Shown: positions 35,401 to 44,999 of the stretch, piece by piece
Position numbering within the stretch: the first letter of the stretch is position 1
Layout: each line of letters starts with the position of its first letter
DNA from: Euptelea pleiosperma
Taxonomy: Eukaryota > Streptophyta > Magnoliopsida > Ranunculales > Eupteleaceae
Direction: 5' to 3'
Assembly (NCBI GenBank): GCA_035048495.1
Contig: CM068547.1
Location: 28,713,913 to 28,777,912 of the forward strand
Length of the DNA stretch: 64,000 nucleotides
The notes under the pieces: generated by a model
What the model saw: only the letters and a program-made list of their open reading frames with translations
What the model was told of the DNA's origin: nothing
Databases searched by the model: none
Program-made: the position numbers and the translations under genes

Positions 35401-35722
35401 CAGAAACCAGAACCTTTTTGGCCTGCGAAGAGCTGCTAATCTCTTTCACAGCTTTTGCTCCTCTCTCAAGAGCTTCCGGGTCGAACCCGGCAGCCGTCGT
35501 CCGTGGATTGTCATTCCGAACCCGAGGCGACGATTCCTCTTTTTCCGCCACCGCTGGCTCGGATGAAGCAGGAGTAGGAGAAGACGACGAAGAAGGAGGA
35601 GAAGGAGAAGGAGAAGTAGAGAATGGAGAGAAGTTGAAGGGGCCATCGGCGTAAGCCTGCTCTGCTGCTAAAGACGCCGACGCCAGTGCAGAAACAATCC
35701 CTACAACACAAGCTCTCGCCAT
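26473..35722 (-). CDS. ATAD3: ATAD3-type mitochondrial AAA+ ATPase, complete, eight exons
   Basis: Plant ATAD3 homologue; the family sits in the mitochondrial inner membrane and is tied to nucleoid and membrane organisation. Exons, minus strand: 35722-35414, 35295-35200, 31104-30994, 30919-30610, 29891-29801, 27901-27568, 27337-27189 and 26986-26473. The frame is continuous over 637 residues. A small-residue-rich N-terminus and a Pro/Ser-rich stretch (about 30-60) come first, then a charged coiled-coil region rich in Glu, Arg and Gln (about 95-265). A hydrophobic segment follows at 288-304. The AAA domain has Walker A GPPGTGKT at 400-407, Walker [10 protein letters not shown] at 454-462, a sensor-1 ATNR near 500 and a likely arginine finger at 514. 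Intron 3 (30993-30920) has a GC donor. Intron 2 (4.1 kb) holds decayed LINE pieces. All key residues are present. Confidence 0.94.
27049..27156. repeat. spaced 34-bp duplication in ATAD3-like intron 7
   Basis: A unit containing AGTGCAGCAAATTATGAAAT occurs at about 27049-27083 and again at about 27121-27156. Confidence 0.8.
27902..29344. other. ATAD3-like intron 5, left part, nothing clear
   Basis: AT-rich intronic sequence. Around 28350-28450 and 28800-28890 are TGTCGGACAC/GTGTC-type words seen in other unclassified repeats of the window. Confidence 0.4.
29345..29558 (-). other. exon-like open segment of unknown origin in intron 5
   Basis: On the minus strand a 71-codon open stretch with protein-like composition ([32 protein letters not shown]) is bordered by an acceptor-like TTTCATAG and a donor-like CACAG|GTTCGG. 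Splicing it into the ATAD3-like message would give an early stop, so it is not an alternative exon of that gene. It may be an exon captured from another gene. I do not recognise the family. Confidence 0.35.
30065..30312. mobile_element. possible hAT-like MITE in ATAD3-like intron 4
   Basis: The ends GGGGCCGTCTGGACA and TGTCCAAAAGGACCCC are diverged inverted copies. No clear target duplication remains. Confidence 0.4.
31120..32575. other. ATAD3-like intron 2, left part, nothing clear
   Basis: No gene, terminal repeat or recognisable retroelement domain. A 65-codon minus-strand frame at 32203-32400 has no supporting features. Confidence 0.4.
32576..33420 (-). mobile_element. truncated LINE (non-LTR retrotransposon), antisense
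   Basis: On the minus strand, broken frames read plant LINE ORF2 sequence: the end of the reverse transcriptase (YSGLPLGAS), then [20 protein letters not shown], then [10 protein letters not shown] and [10 protein letters not shown] 3' tail near 32580 ends in TTATCAAAAAAA on that strand. The zinc-finger part normally after this region is missing, so the copy is internally deleted as well as 5' truncated. It has the same orientation as the ATAD3-like gene and lies in its intron 2. Confidence 0.8.
33440..34900 (+). mobile_element. second decayed LINE piece, opposite orientation
   Basis: The plus strand reads reverse-transcriptase motifs [11 protein letters not shown] and [14 protein letters not shown] (33480-33700), then a shifted [10 protein letters not shown] near 34060, [13 protein letters not shown] near 34340, and a zf-RVT-like [10 protein letters not shown] near 34790. 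Stops and frameshifts are frequent. It overlaps in content with the minus-strand piece, so the two are separate insertions and not one twin-primed copy. Confidence 0.75.
34901..35199. other. ATAD3-like intron 2, right end, nothing clear
   Basis: Ordinary AT-rich intronic sequence beside exon 2. Confidence 0.4.
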
Positions 35723-36016
35723 TTTTGCTGCTTTCTCTTCTATGAAACCCTAGAAATGTAAAACCCTGGGGACTGAAACTTCTGTTCGACTGTAATTTCT
35801 AAGAAAAACTAGTGGAGAACTTGAGAAACAAGTAAGCGGGGAGAGAACCCGCTGGAAACGAAGAGAGAATAAGGGTTTTGGTAGGGTTTCTAGCTATTGT
35901 TTTCAAAAAGCTGGGCCGGACCGATGGACCAACCGGATTTATGAAAAAATGGTCCAGTTTGAATCAAACCGGCGTTTATTTAAAACCGACAGTTTATCCA
36001 AACCTGTAGTTTAACC

Positions 36017-36542
36017 CAAGGTCTAAAAATCGGCCGTTATAACGAAAATAACGGCCGTTATAACGGATTCGGACATGCCCATTACGTTACGCACCGTTTA
36101 AAAGCCCAGAAAATAACGGTTGAAAAACGGCCATTTTTTCCGTTATTTTTTCATTTTTTACGTTATTGAAAATTTGAAATTCAAAATTTGCCCTTTTTTT
36201 TTTCAGTTCTTTCGGTATTTTCTGTTAATTTTCATTTTTTTCCCATTTTTTCCGCTTTGGACCCTGAGCATTTTTTTCGTTATAATGGAAAAACAGTAAC
36301 ACCCCCAGACCGTTATACTGTTATAACGGTCCCTTTTAAACCTTGTTTTAAAAAACAGCCGTTATAACGGATTCGGACCTCCCCCATTACGTTATGTACC
36401 ATTTTAACACTCAGAAAATAACGGTTTAAAGCTGTTGATTCCCGTTAATTTCCATTTTTTTCCGCTCTTGCCCATGTATAACGGAAAAAACAGTTACACC
36501 CCCAGCCCGTCACACAGTTATAGTGTACCCTTTTAAACCTTG
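36017..36542. mobile_element. hAT-like MITE of the CAAGGT family, tandem dimer
   Basis: Perfect 8-bp duplications GTTTAACC lie at 36009-36016 and 36543-36550. Ends are CAAGGTCTAAAA and TTTTAAACCTTG. Inside, a second TTTTAAACCTTG/TTTTAAAA junction near 36340-36350 and a repeated CCGTTATAACGGATTCGGAC block show that two monomers share one pair of outer duplications. Palindromic AACGGCCGTTAT words dominate. Lies about 300 bp upstream of the ATAD3-like start codon. Confidence 0.75.
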
Positions 36543-36659
36543 GTTTAACCATCTAACCGACCGAACTTTTGGCTCTTAATGAATCATAGAAACATAAATA
36601 TGATCTCTTGAAAGTATATTTATGAAAGTATTTCAAGAGATCATATTCATATACCAGTA

Positions 36660-36970
36660 TACTTTCATATACTCCGTTCGACTTGAGCATAGCAATTTGG
36701 CCCGAGGCCTGCAACTCGGCCCTAGCCCAGCCCATTTATCTCGGCCCAGGTCAGGCCCGGCCCGAAGTTGAGCCCGGCCCGTAGAAGCCCGTGAATATGT
36801 TGGGCCGGGCCTGGGTTTGATAACTTGGCCAGCAGCCCGACCCAAAAATTATTAAATAAGCCCAATTGAGCCCTGCCCGAGTCCAAGTCCAATTTAAAAA
36901 AAAATCAAAATTAATGCATTCTTAACGGGCCGAGCAACCCGGCCCGTCGCCTAGCCCATGTCAACCCATG
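36660..36970. repeat. GGCCCGGCC word-repeat element
   Basis: GC-rich island built of GGCCCG/CGGGCC words, unlike the AT-rich surroundings. Similar stretches lie at 46010-46300 and 46300-46790. Such sequence is common in plants as non-autonomous elements; ends are not clear here. Confidence 0.5.
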
Positions 36971-37104
36971 AAAATAACTTCAATCCGACAATTAGGAATC
37001 ACTAATTAGGCTGATTTTTGGTTTGCAAACATCCATACGGTTAGAGCCTCTAATAGTGTGCCACATGGCTCATTTAAAGTGTAAACGTTTAGGGGACAAT
37101 CATT

Positions 37105-37350
37105 TGGTGTACCCACATAGAAGATGAATCAATGGCTGATTTTTGGTGAGGATGATATCTATGGTGAGGAAATCATCCTCACAAAAATTCAAATCATTCC
37201 AATAATCTTAGACTGCTTTAGAAGTTGAAGAATTATGGACTGTCCATTTTTACTGTATAACTTGAAAACCACATTTGATGGGGTTAGAAATTTCATAATG
37301 GGATTTTTTGTGGGATGGTCTCCTCACCATTGAGATCCTCCTCACCAGTG
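37105..37350. mobile_element. foldback element, GAGATCATCCTCAC family
   Basis: The left arm has CCCACATAGAAGATGAATCA and GGTGAGGATGAT; the right arm has the inverted TCCTCACC words. Related copies are at 40010-40575, 43640-43910 and 47300-47661, the last with perfect ends. Confidence 0.6.
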
Positions 37351-37359
37351 TTGACCCGA

Positions 37360-37985
37360 GTTGACTTCCAAATTTTGTATTAAATGGCAAAAATGCTCGT
37401 CTTCAAGCTTGGAACAAGGGTTTGGGCCAAAACCCAAACCCCAAATCAAATGGCTGTGGGGATGGCCGGCCAAGAGATTCCAATTGGTTGGCCGCCCATT
37501 GCCGGCAACCAACCCACCGGAGTCTCATGGCCGGCTGGCCACCACTCCGGCAATAATTTTAAACCCAAGGTTTAAAAAAAAAAAAAAATACAAAGTATAT
37601 AATTTTAGTTTTAAAATTTTCATTAACAAAAATGAAAAACATGACAAAGCAATTTATATTTCAGACTTTTGAGATGTGGATTTTGGAAAGATGGGTTATC
37701 TCAATTTTAAAATTTCATCCTACAATAAAATCCATAAAAAGAAATCTCATTCCTTCATAAGTTTTTTTTTCTTTTTGGGGGTTTTTTTTCTTCTCAATCT
37801 TTGTTTAATTCATCAAAAAACCAAAAAAAAAAAATCTCAAGTTTACCAATATGGGTTTTAATTTTTATCTTTAATCTCCTCTTTTCATGTTTGATTTGGG
37901 GTATGGGTTTTGGCTTAAACCCAAACCCTTGTTCTAAGGTTGAAGACAAGGGCACTTTCATCCTTTAATACAAAATTAGGTAGTC
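37360..37985. repeat. inverted repeat around 37370-37990, AT-rich centre
   Basis: TGTTGACCCGAGTTGAC near 37349 is matched inverted by GTCAACTCGGGTCAACA near 37983, and AAGGGTTTGGGCCAAAACCC by GGGTTTTGGCTTAAACCC near 37905. This suggests one more element about 650 bp long. The frames in it are not protein-like. Confidence 0.5.
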
Positions 37986-38014
37986 AACTCGGGTCAACAT
38001 TGGTCAAATGACAG

Positions 38015-38110
38015 TGGACCGAGTCATAGGGGGGTATGTCAGCTTTTTCAAATTGTGGGGGGGTATGTCAAATTTTAAAGATAACATGGGGGGGTATGTC
38101 AAAAATTCCC
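38015..38110. repeat. three short GGGGGGTATGTCA repeats
   Basis: The word GGGGGGTATGTCA recurs near 38029, 38056 and 38090 with AT-rich spacers. Confidence 0.7.
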
Positions 38111-39226
38111 TAAATATATTGAGGTCAAATGAGTGGGAGTGAATGAATAAATGAGGGGATTAAGTGGCTGAAATCTAACCGTCCACATTAGATGGTTGGA
38201 TTTAATCTCAACCACTCTTTATATATCTTATGAAGCAGAATAAGATAAGAGAATACAACTGAGCGTTATTTTGTTATATGTGTGGGTGGCCCGTGCCCGT
38301 GGCACTCTCCAGCAAAGTGTTTGTCAAAATCGGGTGGGAGTTAATCTCAATCATTGATACGAAGCATAGTGGATCTCGGCCACTCATTATTGAAACCATA
38401 TAAGATAAGATGGGTATAAGACAACTACTGTCACTTGTTATATAGATAGTGGGTGGCCCGTGCCCACGGCACTCTCCAACAAAGCGTTTGCCAAAATTGG
38501 GTGTGAGAGGCTGAGATCTACCGTCTATTTTGGGGATAAGATCTTGGCTCTTCTTTGTTGAAACATATAAGAGGGGGTATATATAGACTAGTCGAGTGAG
38601 GCGGATTGAGTGGCTGAAATCTAACCATCCACATTAGATCGATGGATTTGATCTCAACCACTCTTTATATGACCGTTCACATTAGATGGATGGATAAAAA
38701 AAGAGAATACAACTAAGTTGTCTTGTTATATGCGTGGGTGGTCCGTACCGGCGGCACTTTCCGACAAAGTGTTTGTCAAAATCAAGTGGGAGTTAATCTC
38801 AACCATCGATATGAAGCATAGTGGATCTCAGCCGCTCATTATTGAAGCCATATAAGATAAGAAGGGGTATAAGAAAACCATAGTCACTTGTTATATTGAT
38901 AGTGGGTGGCCCGTGCCCTCGGTACTTCCCGTCAAAGCATTTGCCAAAATCAGGTGTGAGATCCACCATCCATTTGGTGGATAAGGTCTCGACCCTTCTT
39001 TGTTGAAACAGATAAGAGGGGGATATAAGTGGGGAGACAACTTCCCTGTACGTTTTGTTATATAGATAGTGGGTGGCCTGTGCCCACGACACTCTCCAAC
39101 AAAGCGTTTGCCAAAATTGAGTGTGAGTGGCTGAGATCCACTGTCTATTTTGGAGATAAGATCTTGGCCCTTCTTTGTTGAAACATATAAGAGGGGGAGA
39201 CAACTTCCCTGTTTTGTTATATAGAT
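38111..39226 (-). mobile_element. tandem array of Helitron-like monomers
   Basis: Five copies of the GTGGGTGGCCCGTGCC block (the inverted 3' end of the Helitron-like family) start at 38282, 38449, 38734, 38902 and 39069. Monomers are head-to-tail on the minus strand, each ending CCACCCACTA and running straight into the next TCTATATAACA-type start. Two monomer types alternate, and a two-monomer block seems duplicated (about 38150-38590 and 38595-39060). The outer 5' end is at 39226, TC preceded by A on that strand. Confidence 0.65.
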
Positions 39227-39394
39227 ATAGATAAATATTTTAATGATCATAAGTAGGTAATTAACCTATATTCTTCTTTGTATTTTACTTTATCCTTAGG
39301 AATGACAATCTTCTATTATATTATTTATTATTATTTTTTTTAGCAATGTTTTAAAAGGTAAAAGAAACTTGCCTCTTTTGGCCATGTGTTGGTG

Positions 39395-39770
39395 TGTTAT
39401 AGGAAAAATCTATGATACCAGCTTCAGGGCCATTGTCCCTCAATTTGCCACGGAGTAGACTCTTTCGGGGCCATTGTCCCCTGAATGTTTGGCCTACATC
39501 TTGCTGGACCCACACATCAAAAATCAGTGTTATTGGTGATTCCTAGCCATTGGAGTTGAGCACTTTTTCATCATGGGCTTGGAACCAACTTGATCATTCG
39601 CCTATTCATAATGCCCATGATGAAAAAGTGCTCAAATCATATGGCTAGAAATCACGAGTCATGCTGATTTTTGGTGTGTAGATCTATCATGGTGTGGGCC
39701 AGACATTCAAGGGCAAGTGGGCCCGAACGAGTCTACTACATTGCAATTTGAGGGACTTTTGCTTCAAAAT
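39395..39770. mobile_element. foldback MITE
   Basis: The central hairpin GAGCACTTTTTCATCATGGG / CCCATGATGAAAAAGTGCTC and outer arms (TGAATGTTTGGCC and its inverse near 39700) give a symmetric element. No coding capacity. Confidence 0.6.
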
Positions 39771-39908
39771 TTTGATACAGAAGTCTGCATATCAAAGAAC
39801 AGCCAGTGTGTTATATTGGTTTGAACTTGCCACATGGAGATTGCTATGTGGCAAAATGTGTGGACCCATTTGGGCCTGCCAGTTCAGCTTTCGCATGTAA
39901 GAAATATG

Positions 39909-39909
<1 letters not shown>

Positions 39910-39947
<38 letters not shown>

Positions 39948-39953
39948 CACACA
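39910..39953. repeat. compound (AC)n(AT)n(AC)n microsatellite
   Basis: About eleven AC, nine AT and a few AC units in a row. Confidence 0.95.
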
Positions 39954-40009
39954 AAATTTGACAACAAAAAATTGGCGGGGCCAATATATAAATTAGAAGT
40001 TTTGGAATG

Positions 40010-40575
40010 GGATGATTTTTGGTGAGGATGGTCTTTATAGTGAGGAGATCATCCTCACAAAAATTCAAATCATTCTGATATTCGTAGCCTAACATGGTTT
40101 ACAAGTTGAAGAAATATGAACAGTCTATTTTTTACCGTTAACTTGAAAGGCACATTTTTTTTTTATAAGTATAAGATTTTATTCGATTGAGACAGTTAAA
40201 GGCTAAGAAAACCTACCAAAAGTCGAAAAGAATATAAGAAAAACAACAATAAAATAAAAACAAAGCCACTCAAAAAGAAAAAAGCATCCCCCGACCGTAA
40301 AATCCTCCCCTAAACCCTCCCCATGCTAACCAAATCATGCTATTTGAATACCATATCCTCGAAGGATAGTTCTTTCCCTTCCTCGTACAACTTAACCCAG
40401 AAGATAAACCAAAGACTTTATCTCCAACATGAACTTGAAAGCCACATTTGATGAGGCTAGAAATTTCAGAATGGCTGATTTTTTTTAGGGGTTACTATAT
40501 GGTAAGGAGATCATCCTCACCAAAAATCAGCCATTGATTCATCTTCCATGTGGGTACGCCAAAAAAATCAACCAT
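40010..40575. mobile_element. foldback element, split by a retroposon
   Basis: Same family as 47300-47661: GGTGAGGATGGTC with GAGATCATCCTCAC on the left, inverse on the right with CCATTGATTCATCTTCCATG. It is interrupted at 40158-40431. Confidence 0.6.
40158..40431 (-). mobile_element. LINE-like retroposon fragment with 18-bp TSD
   Basis: A 274-bp insertion is flanked by AACTTGAAAGGCACATTT (40140-40157) and AACTTGAAAGCCACATTT (40432-40449), one mismatch in 18. On the minus strand it ends in ACTTATAAAAAAA. Long target duplications plus a poly-A tail mark target-primed retroposition. The internal sequence is too short to name the family with confidence. Confidence 0.75.
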
Positions 40576-40649
40576 TGATTCATATGAGTGTGGGCAGAGG
40601 GTGGCAACTCTAATTTTTTTGGAAGTCGGGGAGGTATGTCTAATACGTT

Positions 40650-41250
40650 TGTATAACTAGGGATTCAAGTCAAAAAAAGCAATAAGAAAATCCATGAGTA
40701 TGTTTTGGGCACTTTTGTAACGCGCACAGGGGCAAAAATGAGAAAATAATAGGAAAAAATGGAGCCAAAATTCGAAATTTGAATTTCAAAATTTCAATAA
40801 GATTTATAGCGAAAAATAACGGATGTTTCTTTTCACATTTTTTTTTCGTAAAATAATGGTCGTTATTTTTGTTATAATGGCCGTAATTTGAAAAAAAAAA
40901 AAAAAGGCTGTTATCATGAAAATAAGAGCCCTTATTTTCTGAGTTATAGTATATAACGTAATGGGGTATGTCCGAATCTGTTATAACGGCCGTTATTACT
41001 TTTGTTATACCTGCTGGTCAAAAACTTTTTCTGGGAGTTAAAACGGTATATAACGACTGTTCAACTTGTTTTGCTGGTCAAAAAACTTGCTGAAACTTTC
41101 ATGGTTTAAAATAATGCTGTTTAAACGGTTTGAACGGACGTTAAAATGGTAACGCCCCAAGCCCGTTACGTTAAGAACCGTTTTGATGATTAGATAATAA
41201 CGGCCGTTTTTTCTGAAAGCAATTGTGGAAAAAAAACGGCTGTTAGAGAC
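40650..41250. repeat. CAAGGT/ACGG-family fragments, two pieces
   Basis: Dense AACGGCCGTTAT-type words, a CCGAATCTGTTATAACGG block and GTAACGCCCCAAGCCCGTT show at least two truncated members, 40700-41025 and 41030-41250. Confidence 0.55.
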
Positions 41251-41259
41251 TAAAAACAC

Positions 41260-41420
41260 AACTTGACACTCTTAGAGACTAATGACCATACGAATGTTTG
41301 GCCCATCCCTAAGTGGACCTACATACCAAGAGGACCACTAGATCTGTTCTTTGTGCAGCCATCCAGTAACAAATGTCCAGCAGCCAGAAGTCGGATCTTG
41401 TGGACCTACCGTACTAAAGT
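41260..41420. repeat. partial foldback-family arm
   Basis: CGAATGTTTGGCCCATCCC and AGTGGACCTACATACC match the left arm of the main foldback family; the right arm is absent. Confidence 0.5.
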
Positions 41421-41644
41421 GCAGGATTGGTCGCATTGCTCATTTGCTTGTAGATTTCTAATTTTATGATCTGAGATCAAGATTTGTGTGCTGTGTTTGG
41501 CATTCACAAAGTTACTAATTCAGTTGGAGTGGCTTGAATTGGAGTAAAGCTGACCCAGTTCAGTGGTGTACGTATCTGGTCCATACTTGGATGAAGCTAT
41601 AGCCTCAAAATCAGCCTGATGGATTGACAACTCCTAACACCTTT

Positions 41645-41975
41645 TGATCTGAAAATAACGGCCATTATAAGTTATAACGGATTCGGACCTCCCCGTTACG
41701 TTTCGAAAATAACGGCCATTATTTTCTTGGCGTTTTAATGAAAATAAAGACCTTTATTTTCTGGAAAATTTTGTTAAAAAGGCCATTATTTCAATTATTT
41801 TCCGTTATTTTCTATTTTTGAAAATTTAATTTTCAAATTTCAGAATATGAATTCCAATGCCATTTTACCCGCTATTTTTTGTTACTTCCCGTTATTTTTC
41901 ACTTTTACCCGAGCATTACAATTCATTATAACAGCCGTTATGATGACGGAAAAAACAGTAACGCCCCAAGATCGA
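41645..41975. repeat. CAAGGT/ACGG-family fragment
   Basis: Contains TATAACGGATTCGGACCTCC and AACAGTAACGCCCCAAG, the conserved inner blocks of the family. Outer ends are lost. Confidence 0.6.
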
Positions 41976-42388
41976 GGTATGGACTCACATGTGAATTTCA
42001 CTATGCTCTCACATGCCAATCCAGATGTTTGTCTATCAAATGAACGACCTAGATTCTCCATGCCAGTATCAACCTGCTAGATTATAAAGATTCTCCATTG
42101 AGTTGCTTTTCAAAATCAAATGAGAGCAAAAAATAATATTTATTATTATAAAATTTTGCAATATTACGAAGCAAAGAAAATCAATAAATCAACAAAAGCA
42201 ACTGAATCAAAGCGGCGGCATCACGAAGTGACATATAGGTCACGTAGTTCTCTCTTCCAACCATCAGATGATGCAACTGTAAAAATCAAGTATTATTGCA
42301 ATTGCATGATGACCCTTGTTGGGTTCATTCATCTCTTTATAATAGTAGAGAATGTCTTGTACAGAATATTTACAGAAGATCAGATCTA

Positions 42389-42464
42389 ACCAAGATGGTA
42401 TCTATCCTATCAAGGCAAGGATGAGATCCAGCCAAGATTGTATGTATCCTATCAAGGATGAGAT
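42389..42464. repeat. short imperfect tandem duplication
   Basis: CCAAGAT(GG/TG)TAT then ATCCTATCAAGG then GGATGAGATC occurs twice within 80 bp. Confidence 0.7.
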
Positions 42465-42557
42465 CAAAAGATCAAAAGGTAACTCATAGATTTGAGAATC
42501 TCCTAAGAATAGAAACAGTATATGTTAAGGGCGATCTATTATGTATGATTTGTTTCC

Positions 42558-43236
42558 TTAACAGCAACCACTATGGAACATATGGGAGCAAGGCATGAGT
42601 GTATCATTGACCCCGATTAAGAACTCATCCAAACAAATTGTACATGACTCGACAATCTCCCCTCTGTCAAATTTCTTTGTCTCCAATGCCTCCATTGAAG
42701 ACCGAGATACAGGAAACATATTGAGTAGTTGCATCGATTCCCTTGTAACACATCGAATAACTTGTTCTTTGTCATAGTGTACCAACCTCAAAACTTCTAT
42801 ATTTATGAGGATTATTATACTCTTCGGCCTTACTTGCGAGGTAGATGCTGTGACTACAAGCCGATAATTGTTTAAATCTCGCTTGAGGGGCTCAAGGAAA
42901 CTTTGAGGAATCACGTACGAAGTTACAAGTGTATTGAGATCGAAGCGTTCGTTGAAATCGGGGGAAAACAAGTGGATATATTTGATGGGAAATGACTCCA
43001 CTGTTTCACGAGTGATTGTCCATGGGTGAATGATAGTTTGGGAACCATCTTCCCCGGGAGGTCCTTCATATTGCAAAATATGACAAACATGAAATGCGAT
43101 GAGTACCTTGGTTTCTTGAGATGGATGCTCCACGCAATCCTCGGACGTTACAAAATCCCTTTTTGTATTACGGACTATTAACTGAGAATCAGGCATGGCT
43201 ATCTTTATGTTGGTATCTCCATCAGCAGGCATGGCG

Positions 43237-43270
<34 letters not shown>

Positions 43271-43274
43271 GCAT
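42558..43274 (-). CDS. RING-H2 finger protein, probably truncated
   Basis: A 238-codon open frame reads a plant RING-H2 type protein: a hydrophilic N-terminus, about 140 residues without a domain I can name, then the finger CTICLDEF...MPCSHMFHSGC near the C-terminus. RING-H2 proteins act as E3 ubiquitin ligases. The finger shows ligands one to six, but the stop at 42558-42560 comes before the last Cys-x2-Cys pair, so the second zinc site is incomplete. I find no downstream exon that restores it. The first ATG (43274) leads into an Arg-Glu run written by a GA microsatellite; the ATG at 43232 (MPADGDTN) is the likelier start, giving 224 residues. It is either a decayed gene, or its last exon lies further off after an unrecognised intron. 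Confidence 0.6.
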
Positions 43275-43335
43275 GGCGGTCTATATCTCTCTGTTGGTGT
43301 CTTGATCAGTAGACATGGCTCTCTCTCTCTCTCTC
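43233..43335. repeat. (CT)n microsatellites at the RING gene's 5' end
   Basis: (CT)n runs at about 43233-43269 and 43318-43336, with the GCATGGC motif repeated at 43229, 43271 and 43313. The pattern suggests a slipped tandem expansion of one unit. Confidence 0.85.
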
Positions 43336-43639
43336 TGTATCTGTGTGTTGGGTGTCTCGCAATAGAACTTATAGGAGTGACGCGAAGCAAGTGTAACCAT
43401 AAGATAAGACGTTTTCTAATTCAAACTTCATTACGGACTCAATCATAAGATAAAACGTTTTCGAATTCGAACTTCATTACAGACTCAGTCATGCAACAAC
43501 AAACTCTATTTTATGCATGGACTTAAAAATTTAGGTTGGATCAGGTGGATCCAGGTACTACAAGCATCTCAACCTGATTGGTTATATAGATCTAACTGAG
43601 ATTTTCGCACTTGACTCAAACGAACACACCGTGGAGCCC

Positions 43640-43910
43640 ACATGGTGAACCCCTAGAGCTGATTTTGGGTGAGGATGATCTCTTGACCAATGAGATCATC
43701 ACCCAAGAAAACAAGGCCAGTCAGTATTCTGACCCCAGCAAAATGTGCTCTTCATTCTGAACCGTTCATTTTCTGAAGAGCAAATTTGGTGGGATCAGAA
43801 ACTTCAGAATGGTCTATTTTTTTTTTTTAGGATGATCTCGATGATAAGGAGATCATCCTCACCCAAAATCAGCCCTAGGGGATCTACCATGTGGGCCCCA
43901 CATCTGGTGG
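43640..43910. mobile_element. foldback element, GAGATCATCCTCAC family
   Basis: GATTTTGGGTGAGGATGATC on the left pairs with GATCATCCTCACCCAAAATC on the right, and a CACATGGTGAACCCCTAG arm pairs with its diverged inverse near 43880. Confidence 0.65.
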
Positions 43911-44249
43911 ATCCAGGTACAAACATCAGAAAACCTGTGAATACTGAACGGTTCAGATCACATACATAGTATACCGAAAGCTACCTTTTTAAGTTGCTAC
44001 ATATTAAGGGTATGATCCGAGGCTATAACAATATGGATTGGCCTAGACAAAGCTCCACTTCATGGCCTAATGGATCCTAGGCTCAAATCCAGCACGTTAT
44101 CAAATCACATGATCCCACCATCTGATGTATTGAGGTATTTGTGAGTGTTCCCTTGATTGTTTAAGGCATATGGAAAGAATAACGAGAAAAAAAAATTCGA
44201 TTTTTAAAAATAAAACCTTATTTTAAAAAAAAAAATTAAATTGAACCTG

Positions 44250-44307
44250 CGACACCCTTTGAAATGGCATTGATGCCATCTGACCGGTGCCATTTGAAAG
44301 GGTGTCG
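44250..44307. repeat. 20-bp arm hairpin, 18-bp loop
   Basis: Arms 44250-44269 and 44288-44307 are inverted with a single mismatch (CGACACCCTTT..AAATGGCA). A related word (CCGTTTCAAAGGGCTTG) follows at 44327. No terminator or small-RNA context is evident. Confidence 0.8.
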
Positions 44308-44429
44308 ATAACTCGATCAATGACGCCGTTTCAAAGGGCTTGTCAGAATTTTTTTTTAATAATTCCATAAAGCGATGCACTTTTAAACCATACAAAATAC
44401 TCTAATTTAAGGGATATAAAATTTCTAAT

Positions 44430-44535
44430 AAAGATAAATTTTGGTATGTATGTCAACCTAGGGATGAGCCAAACATCCATATGATTTATGTTCTCTAAGA
44501 ACAAACATGTGGTTCATATTGGTCGAGTGTACTGG
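44430..44535. repeat. partial foldback-family arm
   Basis: GATGAGCCAAACATCCATAT and TCTCTAAGAAC match the right arm of the main foldback family. Confidence 0.45.
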
Positions 44536-44555
44536 ACTTTAAAAAATATATCATG

Positions 44556-44815
44556 GTTTTAAATATTTCGTTATAACGGACATTTGACAATGGGGCATGT
44601 TTTAAAAAATGGCCATTATAATGGATTCGGACCTCCCCCGTTACGTTACATACCGTTAAAATGCCCAGAAATAACTGCAGTTATTTTCTTTAATAACGAA
44701 AATAACTCCCATTTTTATTTCAGTTATTTTTTATTTTTTGAAAATCTGAAATTCAAAATTTAATTCTAGCGCCATTTTTTTCCTGTTATTTTCTATTTTT
44801 TTTACCCTGATGGTA
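44556..44815. repeat. CAAGGT/ACGG-family member, truncated
   Basis: Has GGATTCGGACCTCCCCCGTT and ATACCGTTAAAATGCCCAGA, the conserved inner blocks. No outer duplication is seen. Confidence 0.6.
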
Positions 44816-44927
44816 TGTTTGGTAACCCGGAATTGAGCCGGATTTGGATTTGTGATTGGGAGGACCGAATTCTAAGAATTATATTTCCAATTCTGTGATT
44901 TTCCTGGAATTAGAAGTTTTTTTAAAA

Positions 44928-44941
44928 GGGGGGGGGGGGGG
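44928..44941. repeat. run of 14 G
   Basis: A homopolymer in an AT-rich setting. Length may be inexact for sequencing reasons. Confidence 0.85.
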
Positions 44942-44999
44942 AAGAAACTTCAAATTCCTAGAATTCTATTTCTGGGTGGAAAGATTCAAAAGAATTTTT

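Noticed and set aside
38799..39250. Overlapping minus-strand frames of 119-134 codons
   Set aside because: They arise because the Helitron-like monomer is repeated in tandem; the protein repeats at the monomer period and has no domain.
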